Shown: one piece after another, positions 41,401 to 52,315 of the stretch | Layout of the letters: every line of letters begins with the position of its first letter | How positions within the stretch are numbered: position 1 is the first letter of the stretch | Origin: Prorocentrum cordatum | Lineage: Eukaryota; Sar; Dinophyceae; Prorocentrales; Prorocentraceae | Length of the DNA stretch: 64,000 nucleotides | Reading direction: 5' to 3' | NCBI GenBank assembly: GCA_963575745.1 | Contig: CAUYUJ010019115.1 | Location: 499,541 to 563,540, forward strand | The notes under the pieces: model-generated | Told to the model about the DNA's origin: nothing | Seen by the model: only the letters and a program-made list of their open reading frames with translations | Database searches by the model: none | Position numbers and translations under genes: made by a program

Positions 41401-43290
41401 ACATTTAGAACATGGGGCAGAAAAAGGATTCCCACGGGGCCCAATTCGTGTGAACTGGGCCACAAGGCTGTGTCAATCGAGATGTAGGCCGACTCGAACT
41501 TCTGCCTGCTGAGGTCCTTGTGGATGCCCATCTGCGCGACTGCAGCTGTGTTCCAATTGGGCTTCGGCTGTTCGCGGATGCCACGCGGCTGTACTTCCAC
41601 GGCCGGCATCGCCCCATGCTGCGCGATGCCCGATTGGCGGAAGGTCTTGGACTCCATGCCATGGTCGACTCCTCCCATGATGACGGCGAGCCGCTTTGTT
41701 TCGAGCTCCTTTCTGACTTGCTTTGGCGACTTGTCCGTGGAGACGAAGAGGGGGTCTCAGCCCCGTGGACGTTCTGCGTGCTGAAACGGCGCGACTGTCC
41801 GCCAGCCAGCTTGGGGGCACGCGGGAACGCAAGGGCTCGAGGCAGTGCGACCTACGAGCCTCCTTGGGCATGTCGATGGAAACGACGGGCTGGAACGTCT
41901 TCGGAAATTTTGACATGATCTGGTTGAGAATGGGCATCTGGAGTCCATTGAACTGTAGCGCGACGGACGTTTACGGACGTTTGCGGGTTGAACGTTGCTG
42001 GGCGCGCCAGTGCTGAAGAAGGTCGGGTTGGGCTCGCGGTCGTAGTCGGCACGGCTGGCGAGGTCAATTGCAGGGAGTTGAGCTTCAGCGAGGGAGATGG
42101 CAGCTTCGAGACGTTTCACAGATTGTCGCAGCGCAGCTTGCTCTTCTGCTTGTGCTTCCTGTCGGCGGCGCGTGCTGCTGAGGTCCCGTTCGGCGCTCTC
42201 AAGGCGGGCCTGCTGCGGCGCGTGCGTAGTGGGCCCCAGTGGTGGAGCGGAGGTCGGCCTGGACGTTGGGCCAGGTGTGGTCGAACGGGGGGCTGAGCTG
42301 CTAGGTGGCAAGCGTGAGCTGGTTGTTGATCGTGCCGTCAATGGCAACGGCGAGATCCCCACGAACTGCTCCGTTAGGTGGCCGCGGAAGTCGAGGTGGT
42401 AGCTCCCGAGGTACAGGTGGTGCAGCATCCCAGGGCTGATGCGGTCGGGGAAATGCAGGGACGTCTGGTCGATCGCGAGCGTGCTGCGAACCTCCAGCAC
42501 CTTGGGTGGCAAGAAGCTCGTCGTCTGGGAATGTCGGGGCCATCTCCCGGTCGTGAGTTAATCTGGCGCGCTCTGCCTCATCGAGAGAATCGAACGTTTA
42601 CTGTTCGCATCGAGCTGGCCACAATGAGTGAAAGCGGCCCCCATCAGCACCAGGAGCTTGTGCAGCGCCTGTGGAGCGAGCCAAACAAACCTCGAGTGCT
42701 GGACCAAGACGCAGATGCCACTGCAACGCCTTCCCCGTCTCGCCGACGTCTTGAGCTTCCTGATCCCGCCCATGGGTCGCGTCCTTGGAGAGGGTCACGA
42801 CGGTCTGTGGCGCCAGCAGGGGGTTCGCGCTCATGGATTGCTTCTCGTCGTTCGCGACGACGTGCTTGTGGAAGTGTGCTGCGGCGAGAGACGTCTTCAC
42901 TGTGTCTTCCGCTACGCGCTCCTCGCGATGTTGAGTTCGAACTCGAGCTAGAAGACTACATGGTGCTTGCTGTGCTGCAAACCTTTGGCTGTCGATGATG
43001 GCGTTTTTGTAGCAGCCCGACCCGAGAGCAGCAAGAACGTAGAGCACCAATGCGAGGGGACCGCGTGTACGGGCGCTGGCGCGAGCTGCTTGGGGCGCGC
43101 CAGGACTTGACTGCAACCGTGCCTGGGGCGGACCAGGATTTTGGTATGGATGTGCCTGAAGCGAACCAGGACTTAGATATTGATTGCCTGGGGCGGACCA
43201 GGACTGGGACGTGAAAGACAGGGCGGGGCGCTTTTGCCGTGCCTTGTTGGAAAGGATCCTACCCCGTTGGGGCAGTGAGTGCTTCGCCAT
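41401..43290 (-). pseudogene. ORF1-like coding region of the 41.4-43.3 kb LINE fragment
   Basis: From ATG 43290 a frame of 230 codons (MAKHSLPQRGRILSNKARQK...) runs to 42598. It includes about three ~40 bp repeats of GCCTGGGGCGGACCAGGACT (43080-43210). A second frame (42512-41757) has a probable coiled coil at residues 102-147 (ARLESAERDLSSTRRRQEAQ; LRQSVKRLEAAISLAEAQL) and then ADYDREPNPTFFSTGAPS, resembling the start of the folded part of LINE ORF1 proteins ('fDR.PDPT'). After more frame changes, 41678-41400 gives MGIHKDLSRQKFESAYISID. ORF1 would bind the element RNA. Frame changes make this copy dead. Confidence 0.55.
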
Positions 43291-43296
43291 CTTGGC

Positions 43297-43317
43297 CTTG
43301 AGCCAACATGGCTACGG
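43297..43317 (-). other. Relic dinoflagellate spliced leader
   Basis: The minus-strand sequence equals DinoSL at 20 of 21 positions (T11 to G), with CCGTAGCCAT and TTGGCTCAAG both intact. CTG ATG GTG ATG triplets start directly upstream (plus-strand 43318 on). An ATG follows at 43290, six bases after the leader. Confidence 0.9.
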
Positions 43318-43328
43318 CTGATGGTGAT

Positions 43329-43359
<31 letters not shown>

Positions 43360-43396
43360 ATGATGACGAAGATGATGATGAAGATGATGATGATAC

Positions 43397-43434
<38 letters not shown>

Positions 43435-43601
43435 CCACAAATCATCGGCGACACCGAGCTTCGGCAGAAACAGCAGCGTCGCCCAAGCATCGGCGGAAGG
43501 GGCAGAAATTGGTGATGATGCTGCTGCTGATGATGATGATGCTGATGATTATTATGATGATTCTTGTAATGATGGCAGTGGCGACGACGATGCTGATGAT
43601 G

Positions 43602-43633
<32 letters not shown>

Positions 43634-44260
43634 GATGCTGATGATGAGGGTTTTGATAAAGGTGGTCATGCTGATTGTGCTGGTCATTGCGGTGATGCAG
43701 GTGATCACATACTATGGTGACGACGGTGGTGGTGATGGATATGAGGACAATGTTGTTGATGATGAGCATGATGATGCTGTTGCTGATTATGGTGATGAGG
43801 AGGAGAGGGGGAACACAGAGGGAAGCGAGGAGGAGGGAAGGAAAGGGCCGCAGGGCGCCCCGCCTCATCGTCCTCATCCTCCCCCCCACGCGCCCTCCGC
43901 CCTCCCCCCCCCCTCGTGCCTCCCTCCTCCCCCCTCCTCTCGCCTTTTCTTCCCTCGCCCTCGCCCCTCCTTCCCCACCTCGCCGCCTCCTCCCTCCTCC
44001 CGCTCCCTCCTGGGCCCCCTCCTGGCGCAGGCACCCGACGAAGTCCTCGAACCTCTCCGGGCCGTCGTGGAAGACGGCCTCGCAGAGGAGCGGCAGGGTG
44101 AGGGGAGAGGGCGCGGGCCCCCAGGGCGGAGAGAGGGCGAGGGAGGGGAGGATCGAGGAGGGAGGAGGAGGAGGAGGAGGAGGAGGAGGAGGAGGAGGAG
44201 GAGGAGGAGGAGGAGGAGGAGGAGGAGGAGGAGGAGGAGGAGGAGGAGGAGGAACTGTCC
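43318..44260. repeat. (GAT)n microsatellite, CT-rich spacer and (GGA)n
   Basis: GAT/GCT triplets run at 43318-43800, with a short unique piece at 43438-43510. CT-rich sequence lies at 43860-44020, an unrecognised 44020-44150 follows, and GGA triplets run at 44158-44252. Confidence 0.9.
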
Positions 44261-44829
44261 TGTGCCCCTCGTCCCTCGCTCCTCGTGCTCTCCTGTTTCT
44301 CCTGGCTCCGTGGCCTTTCTCGCTCCTCTCGCCTGTCCCCGTCCTCCGTCCAATCGTCTCTCGTCCCCGTCTGCTTGCCGGGGGGGCGCGGGGGTTAATT
44401 GAGTGCGGCGTCGATGGTAGATTCCGCTGGAGAACGCGGTCTTCCCCTCCCCCTCCTCCGCCTCCGCCCCCTCCTGCCTCCTCCGTCGAAGTGCATCTGG
44501 AGGCGCTGCCTGGCCAAGCAACCAGGCAAGCGCAGCTCGGATCGACCGTGCAGTCGCGCCCCCTGCTGCCGCCTGCTGGCCCGCCGCGGTCCCCTCTCTT
44601 CTTGGCAGCCAGGAGGAGGAGGAGGAGGAGGAGGAGGAGGAGGAGGAGGAGGAGGAGGAGGAGGAGGAGGGCAGAGGAGGAGGAGGATCGATCCCGGGAC
44701 AGGAGAATGGACAATCCCACCAGCCCTTGAGGGCGTAGGTGGTCTAGAAAGCTTCTCTTCCAACCCCCTTCTTCCCCTCCGGGGAGGGGTTTATCCCTCC
44801 CCCTTACCCCCTCCCCTGGACTCGGACGG
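44261..44829. other. GC-rich sequence with a (GGA)n tract, no gene recognised
   Basis: A GGA run lies at 44611-44670. The flanks are open in several frames with no recognisable product. Confidence 0.45.
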
Positions 44830-45560
44830 GAGCTTCCGCGAAGGGTTGGAGCGTCCAAGATGGCCCAGGACGGCTCCAAGAGCGCCTCAGAGAGCCTAAG
44901 ATGACCTCCAAGATGGCTCAAGATAGCCAAAGATGCCTCAAGATGGCTCCCGAGATGCTCCAAGAGGCTCCAAGAACGCTCCAAGACGGCTCCAAGTGGT
45001 CACGGAGCCTCCCGAGGAGGCCGCCCAAAGCCCCAATCCTTCCAACACCTCAGGAAAATCAATGTTTCTTGCTTTATCGCCTTCTCGCTTCCGATGGCAT
45101 TCCGAGGTCTCAGGATGGCTCCAAGATGGCACAAGAGGGCTCCAAGAGGGGCACAAGAGGCCTCCAAGACGGCTCAAAGAGCGCCCAAGGGCGCTCCAAG
45201 ATCACCCCAAGAGCGCCCCACGAGGCGATTGTTTGGGCTCTGGAGGGAGGGTCCTAATTAAAGCTCCCCTCTTTTTTTGATCGATGTCTTCCAGGATGCT
45301 TCCAAGAGCGCCCCTACAGCTCCCAAGAGCGCCCAAAGAGGGCCCCAAGAGGCGCCCAGACGGCCCCAAGAGGCGCGCAAGGGGCCTCCAAGAGGCTCCC
45401 AAGAGAGCCTCAAGAGGCCTCAAGAGGATCCCAGAGGCACCCAAGATGCTCAAAGACTGCCTAGGCCCGCAAATATGCCCCCCAGACGCCCCAAAAGGCT
45501 ACCAACAACCTTCGGAAATTCATCCGAGGAGACTCCGGGAGGCATTCAAGAGGTTTCTGA
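44830..45560. repeat. CCAAGA-step array related to the 15.2-17.6 kb repeats
   Basis: Short irregular steps of GCTCCAAGATGGC and CCCCAAGAGGCGC run over about 650 bp. A TTATCGCCTTCTCGCTTCCG spacer at 45075 parallels the TTCTCGC spacers near 16838 and 48860. Frames such as APKSAQRGPQEAPRRPQEA are repeat translation. Confidence 0.75.
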
Positions 45561-45569
45561 CTCTTGTGT

Positions 45570-45815
45570 TCGCCCTTTTCCTCCTCGTCCTCCTCCTCCT
45601 CCTCCTCCTCCTCCTCATCTGCTTACTCCTCCTCCTCCTCCTCCTCCTCCTCCTGCTCCTCCTCCTCCTCCTCCTCCTCCCCTTCGTCCTTTCCCATGTT
45701 CTCCTCCCTCCTCCTCCTCCTCCTCCTCCTCCTGGTTCTCATCTGCCTATTCCTCCTCCTTCTATCTCCTCCGCCACCTCCTCTTCCATGTACTCCTCCA
45801 TCCTCCTCCTCATTC
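45570..45815. repeat. (TCC)n-rich tract
   Basis: TCC runs at 45580-45690 and 45705-45740 pass into CT-rich sequence. Confidence 0.9.
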
Positions 45816-46930
45816 GAAAGATAACGGCTGCCCCCAATCTTGCTCCTACACTTCCCTGGTCGCCCCGGCTCTCCTGGGCATCGTTTCTGGATGACTGGTG
45901 AGGATGCTCGAAGAGTCAACCCTTGCGGCCGCACCCGAGAAGCGCCCTGGGCCACCCTAAGAACGGCTCGCCCGCCGAGCCGAGCTCCAGCCGCGCCGCC
46001 GCCGAGCAGCCCCGCCCGCACCGCGCACACCGCCGATGGCTTCCGAGAGGCCGCAACCCGCGAGGGCACGCCAGTGGGCGGCTGGCCGGTGGAGGGCAGC
46101 GCCGAGTGGCACCGTGTCTCTCGGCGAGGTGGTGCTGCCGTCGGCGTTGCCGAGAGGTCTGCGCTCCCCGCGGCCAATGTCGCTGCGCCCCCTGCAGCCC
46201 TCGGTCGTCGCAGCCGCCCGCGCTGCCGCGCTGCGCCGCTGCCGCGACGCCGCGCTGCCGCGAGGTGTGGACGGCTGCGGCCGCGGCAGCGGTCGCGGCC
46301 GACCGTCCACGCCCTTGTCGTCGCATGCATCGTCGACAATGGCGAGGAGGAGGATGATGAGGAGGAGGAGTAGGAGGAGGAGGAGAAGAGGAGGGGGAGG
46401 AAGAGGAGGAGGATCGAGGAGGAGGATCGATCCCTGGACAGGAGGGCGGATGACTTTCTTGCGGTCGCAAGGCCGTCCACGACCGCGCTACCGCCCGTGG
46501 GCTCCCCGTCGCCGCTCGAACGCCGCGTGCGCCCGGCCAGGCCTGCCGTGCCGCAGGCCTGGCGGCGCCACCTCCCTGGCCTCCTCGCCTCGGCCGGGAA
46601 GCCGCCCACTGTGCAGCCCTGGGCGGCGCCGTGGCTTCCACCGACCGCCTTAGCGGCACGTGCTTGCCTTCGGCGCGGCGGCAGGCAGGGGCGGTCGCAC
46701 CTCCGGCCGTCGCCGCGCTCGGCGTCGCTCGCCCTCCGCTTCATCATCATCTTACCAGTTCTTCGGATGGTCAGGGAGGAAGAGCGAGAAAGGGAGGTGG
46801 CGGGAAGGAGGATGAGGAGGGCAGATGGGGGTGAGCGCACAGGGACAGTGAGAGAGGATTGAGAGGGGTGTAGGGTGCGGGGATGGTGGTGGTGCGTGCG
46901 TGGAATAACCAACCTGTTCAAACATCGCAC
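45816..46930. other. GC-rich sequence open in several frames, possible exons, unrecognised
   Basis: Frames of more than 140 codons are open on both strands at 45840-46653, interrupted by a GGA run at 46338-46425. Composition (Arg, Ala, Pro, Gly) follows from high GC. I cannot name a product or choose a strand. Confidence 0.35.
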
Positions 46931-47785
46931 AAACTATCTTGGTTGAGTGCCAGGAGCATGCGGACCTGCACGGCCAAGGGCACCGGAGAAAATGTCAAAT
47001 GAGCCGATGACTTCAGAAACGAGGACGACCCCTGCAACTACGGCGGTCTGCCCAGGTAAGCCGTCCTCCCTCCTCCTCGTTTTCATTCGCCCTTATCCTC
47101 CCCTTCCTCCACCGCCTTGTCCACCTCCTGCTGCTGTTATTCCTCCTCATCGTCCGTTCTCCCCACCTTCCTGGGTTGGACCTTCCTCCCTAACTTCCCT
47201 GCACCTCCCCGTCCTCCTCGCCTCTTCCTTCTCCTCCCCTGTTCTTCTTCCCCTCCCCTCCTCCTCCGACTCCTTCTCTTCCTCCTCCTCCTCCTCCTCC
47301 TTCTCTTCCCTCTTTCTTCTTCTCCTTGTCCTCTTTCCCTGTGTACTCTTTCCTACGTGCCATCAATGTATGTCCGCTTTGTCTCCTACACTTCCTCCTC
47401 CTCCTTATCCGCTATTTTTCTCAATGCTCCCCACACTTTCTTCCTGTCTCATGTCTCTTCTTGCACCTCCTCCTCCCTTTCCTCCTCCTCATTCCCTTGT
47501 CATGCTCTCCTTATCCTTCAGAGCCCTTCTCTTCCTCCTCGTCCGCGTCCTTCTCTAGCTCCTCCCTCCTCCCCCTCCTCTTACTCCTCCTTCTTTCCTT
47601 CCTCGCCTCCCCCTCCCCCTCCCCCTCCCCTCTTCCTCTCCCACTTGTCCCCTTCTCGCTGTTCTCGTCCGTCTCATCCCCTCCCTTTCCTCTCTTCCTT
47701 CTCCCCGTCTTCTCCTTCTCGCCCACCCCTCCCCTCAGTTCCTTGTCCTTGTAAACAACTCCTCCCTGCCGCACCCGAGACGAGA
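46931..47785. repeat. Polypyrimidine leader of the compound repeat
   Basis: CT-rich DNA (47060-47750) leads into ACTCCTCCCTGCCGCACCCG and then the core at 47788. The stretch 46931-47060 is unrecognised. Confidence 0.75.
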
Positions 47786-47787
47786 AC

Positions 47788-48422
47788 GGGCTGGGCGTTT
47801 CGCGTGAGACTTACTCACCATTGAGGGTCCTTAAGCTGAGAGGTTGTAACACTTTCACGGATGGAGAGCGGGTCCTTTGCAAGATGTGGCTCTCGCTTTG
47901 GCGCCGCGAGCATTCGTCTTACAAGTTTGCACGTGTTTCACGGATGGAGGGAAGGCCGTTTTCAAAATGTGGCTCTCGCCGTAGCGCCTCGCACAATCGC
48001 CTTAAGAGCACACAGCAGTTTCACGGATGGAGGGCGGGCCGTTTTCAAAATGCGGTCCTCGCCGTAGCGCCGCGCACATGCGTCGTAAAAGTTTGCACGG
48101 ATTTCATGGGTGGATGGCGGCTCCTTTACAAAGTGTGGCTCTCGCCGTAGCGCCATGCACATTCGTCGCAAGAGTATACAGCAATTTCGAAGATTCTTAT
48201 GGCTGACATCCCAGAAATGATGTTTGGCACGATGTAGGACTGTCAGAGCGCAGCAGTCACGTTGATTCGCGGAGGTGAAATCTCAGGAATGGTGTTCTGG
48301 CGTGGTTCAGGATCGTCAGGACGCAATAGTCACGTTGATTCGTGGCGTTGATGTCTCAGGAATGGTGTTCTAGCACGGTTCAGGATTTTCACACGATTGT
48401 CTTCCAACGGTGCACTTCTCCG
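47788..48422 (+). repeat. Dispersed compound repeat, copy B
   Basis: The core GGGCTGGGCGTTTCGCGTGA at 47788 is followed by TTACTCACCAT. Four units of about 75-80 bp follow (TTTTCAAAATGCGGTCCTCG...CGCCGCGCACATGCG), then two units of CAGGAATGGTGTTCTGGCG with GTCACGTTGATTCG. It ends with CTTCCAACGGTGCACTT. The order is the same as in copy A (2615-3248). Confidence 0.8.
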
Positions 48423-48515
48423 AATATCAAAGATTCGCTGGCTTAACGGGCCAAGGGCGTGCTACGATCACTGGTGACTGGTTAACAATATTTTAGCTCG
48501 CGCGCGCAGGGACGA

Positions 48516-48665
48516 AAAGTACCCAGGCAAGGTCCCGGCAAGTCCAGGCAAAGTCCTGAAGTCCTGGCAAATCCCGGCAAAGTCCCGGCACATCCCGGCA
48601 AAGTCCTGGCAAGGTCCCGGGCAGGTCCCGGGCAGGTCCCGGCCAGGTCCCAGCAGGCTCCCAAG
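48516..48665. repeat. 10-11 bp TCCCGGCAAAG tandem array
   Basis: About 13 degenerate steps of GTCCCGGCAA or GTCCCGGGCAG occur. They give Pro/Gly/Leu/Thr-rich frames on minus. Confidence 0.85.
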
Positions 48666-49230
48666 AGCGTTCCAGGAGCGCTTCAAGTGGCCTCAAGAGA
48701 TCTCAACTTGGCCCGAGACGGCCCAAGAGCGATCCAGGACGCCAAAGATGGCCTCCACACAGCCCGAAGCGCCTACAAGACGCCCCCAGAGGCCTCCAAT
48801 AGACCTCCCAAGAGGGACCACAGAGGCAGGAATTCATGATTCTGCTGATATTTTTGAAGGTTTTTGGCGTTCTCGCCTTGCTTACCAGCGCTCCAATACG
48901 GCCCAAGAGGCTTCCAGGATCGCCCCAGCACAGCCCCAGAGGCCTCCAAGAGCGCCCAAAACGGCCCCAGAGGGCCCCAAGACAGCCCCAGAGGCCTCCA
49001 AGATGGCCGAAGAAGCTCCCAAGATGGCTCCAAGAGCGGGCCCAGACGGGGGACCCGAACGGACATTTCGAGCTCTACGCGCAGAGAGGTCCCATGGAGG
49101 CCCCAAGAGGCCTCCAAGAAGCCCCCAAGAGGCCCCCGAGAGGCCCCAAGAGGCCCCCAAGATGCCCCCGAGAGGCCCCAAGAGACCCCTACGAGGCCCT
49201 CAAGAAGCCCCACAAGAGGCGCACTGCCGA
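48666..49230. repeat. CCAAGA-step array
   Basis: GGCCCCAAGAGGCCTCCAAG-type steps surround a spacer GGTTTTTGGCGTTCTCGCC at 48856-48874. This is the same family as 15211-17640 and 44830-45560. Confidence 0.8.
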
Positions 49231-49675
49231 CGACCACTCGGCGAGTCGACCGCGGTGCGCAATATGGGCCGGCGGAATGAGCGAAGCGATCAATAATTCC
49301 CTGCAGGGGCCAATGAACAAGGGAACTTGGAAAGAAGGTCTAATGAAAACCTCGTTGGTGACTCTTGGGTTTACACTGGTCCTCCCCCTCCTGCTCCTCC
49401 CATCCCCCCTTCATGCTCCCCGTCCTCCCTCCCTCCCTGGTTCGCTTCCTTCCGTCCACGGCCCGAGCCGGCCTCCCCGTTATCCGGGAGCCCGCGGATG
49501 AAGCTGGCATCCATGCCCTCCAGCATCCCTGGGACTGGCGCGGCCAGCGCTGGCCGCCAACTGCCCGGCTCCTTGCCCGTCGCCTGCCGTTTGGCTGCCT
49601 GGACGGGGAAGAGGGGCGGGAATGTCGGGGAGAGGAGGAAGTGGAGCGAGGGCGAGATACAGGGGGAGGGACACA
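49231..49675. other. Unrecognised sequence
   Basis: No gene is recognised. Plus and minus frames of about 130-180 codons run on into the TATG array and are not convincing. Confidence 0.4.
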
Positions 49676-49678
49676 TGC

Positions 49679-49712
<34 letters not shown>

Positions 49713-50690
49713 CATGTATGTATGGATGTCTGTATGTATGTATGCATGCATGCATGTACGCATGCATGAATGTAAGTATGTATGTATGCACCTGTTCAGT
49801 TATAAACAGATATCTGTATATGTGTTTGTGCATGTGTATGTGTATGTGTATGTGTATGTGTAGGTGTATGTGTGTATGTGTGTATGTGTGTATGTATGTA
49901 TGTATGTATGTATGTATGTATGTACGTACGTATGCATGTATGTATGTATGTATGTACGTACGTATGCACGTATGTATGTATGTATGTATGTATGTCTGTA
50001 TGCATCTATGTATGTATGCATGCATGCATGCATGTATGTATGTATGTATGTATGTATGTATGTATGTATGTATGTATGTATGTATGTATATATGTATGTA
50101 TGTATGTATACATGTATATATGCATGCATGCATGTCTGCATGCATTGATGTATGTATGCATGCATGTATGTATGCATACATATATGTATGTATGCATGTA
50201 TGTATGTATGTATGTATGTATGTATGTGTGCATGTTGTATGTCTGTATGTCTGTATGTCGGTATGTCTGTGCGTCTGTATGTATGTATACATATATGTAT
50301 GCATGCATATAGGTATGTGTGCATGTATGTTTGTTTGTTTGTTTGTATGTATGTATGCAAATGTATGTATGTATGTATGCATGTATGCATGTATGCATGT
50401 ATGCATGTATGCATGTATGCACGTATGCATGTATGCACGTATGCATGTATGTATGTATGTATGTATGTATGTATGTATGTATGTATGTATGTATGTATGT
50501 AGGTGTGTTATGTATGTATGTCTGTATGCATGTATGTATGTATGCATGCCTCTATGTATATATATATGCCTGACTGGCTGGCTGTATGTATGTATGCATG
50601 CATGTTTGTATGCCTGCCTGCATGCATGCATGTATGTATGTCTGTATGTATGCATCTGTGCATGTATGCATGTATGTATACATGCATTTC
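49676..50690. repeat. (TATG)n array, ~1 kb
   Basis: A (TG)n start (49681-49708) is followed by TATG repeats with GCATG, ACGT and TGTG variants. The tetranucleotide period keeps a Met/Tyr/Val/Cys frame open on plus (368 codons) and a His/Ile/Thr/Tyr frame on minus (590 codons). These are artefacts. Confidence 0.98.
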
Positions 50691-51735
50691 TCTTTTTTCG
50701 CCGAGGCATCTGCACTGACAGATTCTGAACGGAGATTCGGCCGCGGATGTCAACAAATCGCGCATCTCCCAACTTGCGAAGGCGCCGAGACTTTTCAAAC
50801 GCATTTGAAAAGACAGCCGTGTGTGTCAGAGAGTGGAGACACCCAGAAGAAGGAACAACAGAGGAGGAGGAGGAAAGGGGAGGAGGAGGCGAAGGGGCAA
50901 GGGCGCTGTGCGGACAACCCCTGCGGCCCAAACGGTCACTTATATAAGCCAAAAACCCACAGCACAATCCAGAGGGGAAGAGGAACGAGAGGAGGAAGAG
51001 AGAGGGGAGGGGGGAAGCTGAGGAATACTCCAATAACCCTGGAACAGCGCTCCAGCTAACCTGCGATAGGCGAAACGTTGCCTGCAACCAAGGTCTTGCA
51101 ACACTGGAACATATGCAGACTTGGAGGTCAGAGCCCAAGCTCCGTGAATGACCACGTAAACTTAAAAGCCCGCCGGGATCAAAACGAGAAAACTCAAGCC
51201 GAGGCCAACTCGCCGCCAAGGCAAAGGGAACGAACCCTTGCGAATCGTGCACATGGACGCGGCACCATAAAATAAAGTATCCAAGAAGATGGCCGACGGC
51301 ACTACTTCACACCTTGCCTCTACCATAGCGTGCAGTCGCCGAGCGACCGCAGGGAAAGGCCAATTGGAGGAAGGGAAGGAGGAGAAGGAAGGGGAGGCAG
51401 GAAGAGGGAAGAGGAAGAGGAGAACCTGCCAGCGAAAACATGCAACGCATCAGCGCTTGGATGTACAACTAAAGAAATCAACAACCGCGCGAGGCCAGCA
51501 GCGGCGACGACGCCGTGCAGGCATGCAAGAACGTACGGAATAACAAACCAGGAAACAAGAGAAAACTGACAGCGATCCGGCGAACGGTTGCCCCCAACAA
51601 CATTTGCGACAACACACCTGGACCAAGGCACTCTACCAGCAAACTACAGCCGACAACATCGTAAACGCGTCGGCACGGCAACATTTTATCTTACCACGGC
51701 CAAGCGACACGGTTGGCCGAACAACGCCGGGATCT
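50691..51735. other. Unrecognised sequence with a perfect hairpin
   Basis: CTTTTCAAA-CGCA-TTTGAAAAG at 50791-50812 is a perfect 9 bp stem with a 4-base loop. The rest includes purine-rich DNA (50860-51030, 51365-51425) and ordinary sequence with no recognised gene. Confidence 0.5.
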
Positions 51736-51737
51736 AG

Positions 51738-51965
51738 TCGGGCCAATTGTGGCCGCACCAACCTGACGAAACACTATACAAGCACTCTGCAGGAAGGCGA
51801 CCAGCAGAGTCGCGGAAGCCCTGTGCCGCACATAACTGCTTAAAATGCATGAAAAGCTTGTGCGACACATGTGACAGTGAAACAAAACACCACAATCACA
51901 GAAAACAGCCCGGACAATGCCGGGAGATATCTGCGGACAATGCCAGTAATAGGCTTCCACTTGGG
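51738..51965 (+). CDS. Short open frame with a zinc-finger-like Cys/His cluster
   Basis: The plus frame is open from 51738 and runs into the (GGA)n tract at 51970. It contains KPCAAHNCLKCMKSLCDTCD followed by SETKHHNHRKQ. The C-x2-H...C-x2-C-x4-C-x2-C...H-x2-H spacing resembles a B-box or similar treble-clef finger. It could be one exon of a host protein or a piece of a transposon protein. No start codon or neighbouring exon is evident. Confidence 0.3.
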
Positions 51966-52315
51966 CAGCGGAGGAGGAGGACGAGAAGGAGGACGAGGAA
52001 GAGGAAGAGGAGGAGGAGGAGGAGGAGGAGGAGGAGGAGGAGGAGGAGGAGGAGGAGGAGGAGGAGGAGGAGGAGGTGGAGGAGGAGGAGGAGGAGGAGG
52101 AGGAGGAGGAGGAAGGGGACGGGGACGAGGAGGAAAACGACCGCTGCCCACACGTGCGGCGAGAGCTCACGGGGTGAGGGTGCGGCCGCAGGGTGCGAGC
52201 CACCCGGCCCCGCCGTTCGGCGCGCGCGCCCGCGCCTTCAAACGAGGACAGAAGGAGGACGGGGGGGGAGGAGGAGGGGGGAGGAAGGGGGGAGAAACAG
52301 GAAAGAAACAGAAAA
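51966..52315. repeat. (GGA)n tract and G-rich spacer at the 3' side of a LINE
   Basis: GGA triplets run at 51970-52115. A GC-rich stretch and a G/A-rich tail at 52250-52310 follow and abut the stop of the LINE protein (TAG at 52316-52318 on minus). Confidence 0.9.

Larger units (their letters stand above)
41401..43317 (-). mobile_element. LINE fragment with DinoSL relic and ORF1, no RT
   Basis: It begins on the minus strand with a spliced-leader relic (43317-43297), has an ATG six bases later, and contains an ORF1-like coiled coil. It stops at the (GA)n tract near 41370 without EEP or RT. Either the 3' part was lost or only an ORF1 mRNA piece was inserted. The 5' edge is five bases or fewer from a GAT-type microsatellite that extends to 43800. 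Confidence 0.65.

Noticed and set aside
43173-44984. 603-codon minus-strand open frame
   Set aside because: It is made mostly of His, Ile, Leu and Pro runs from GAT, GGA and CT tracts.
50941-50955. TATATAAG as a TATA box
   Set aside because: Dinoflagellate promoters are not known to rely on a TATA box and no gene follows.
49480-51252. 590-codon minus-strand open frame rich in His, Thr, Ile and Tyr
   Set aside because: It is the translation of the TATG tetranucleotide array, which stays open in more than one frame.
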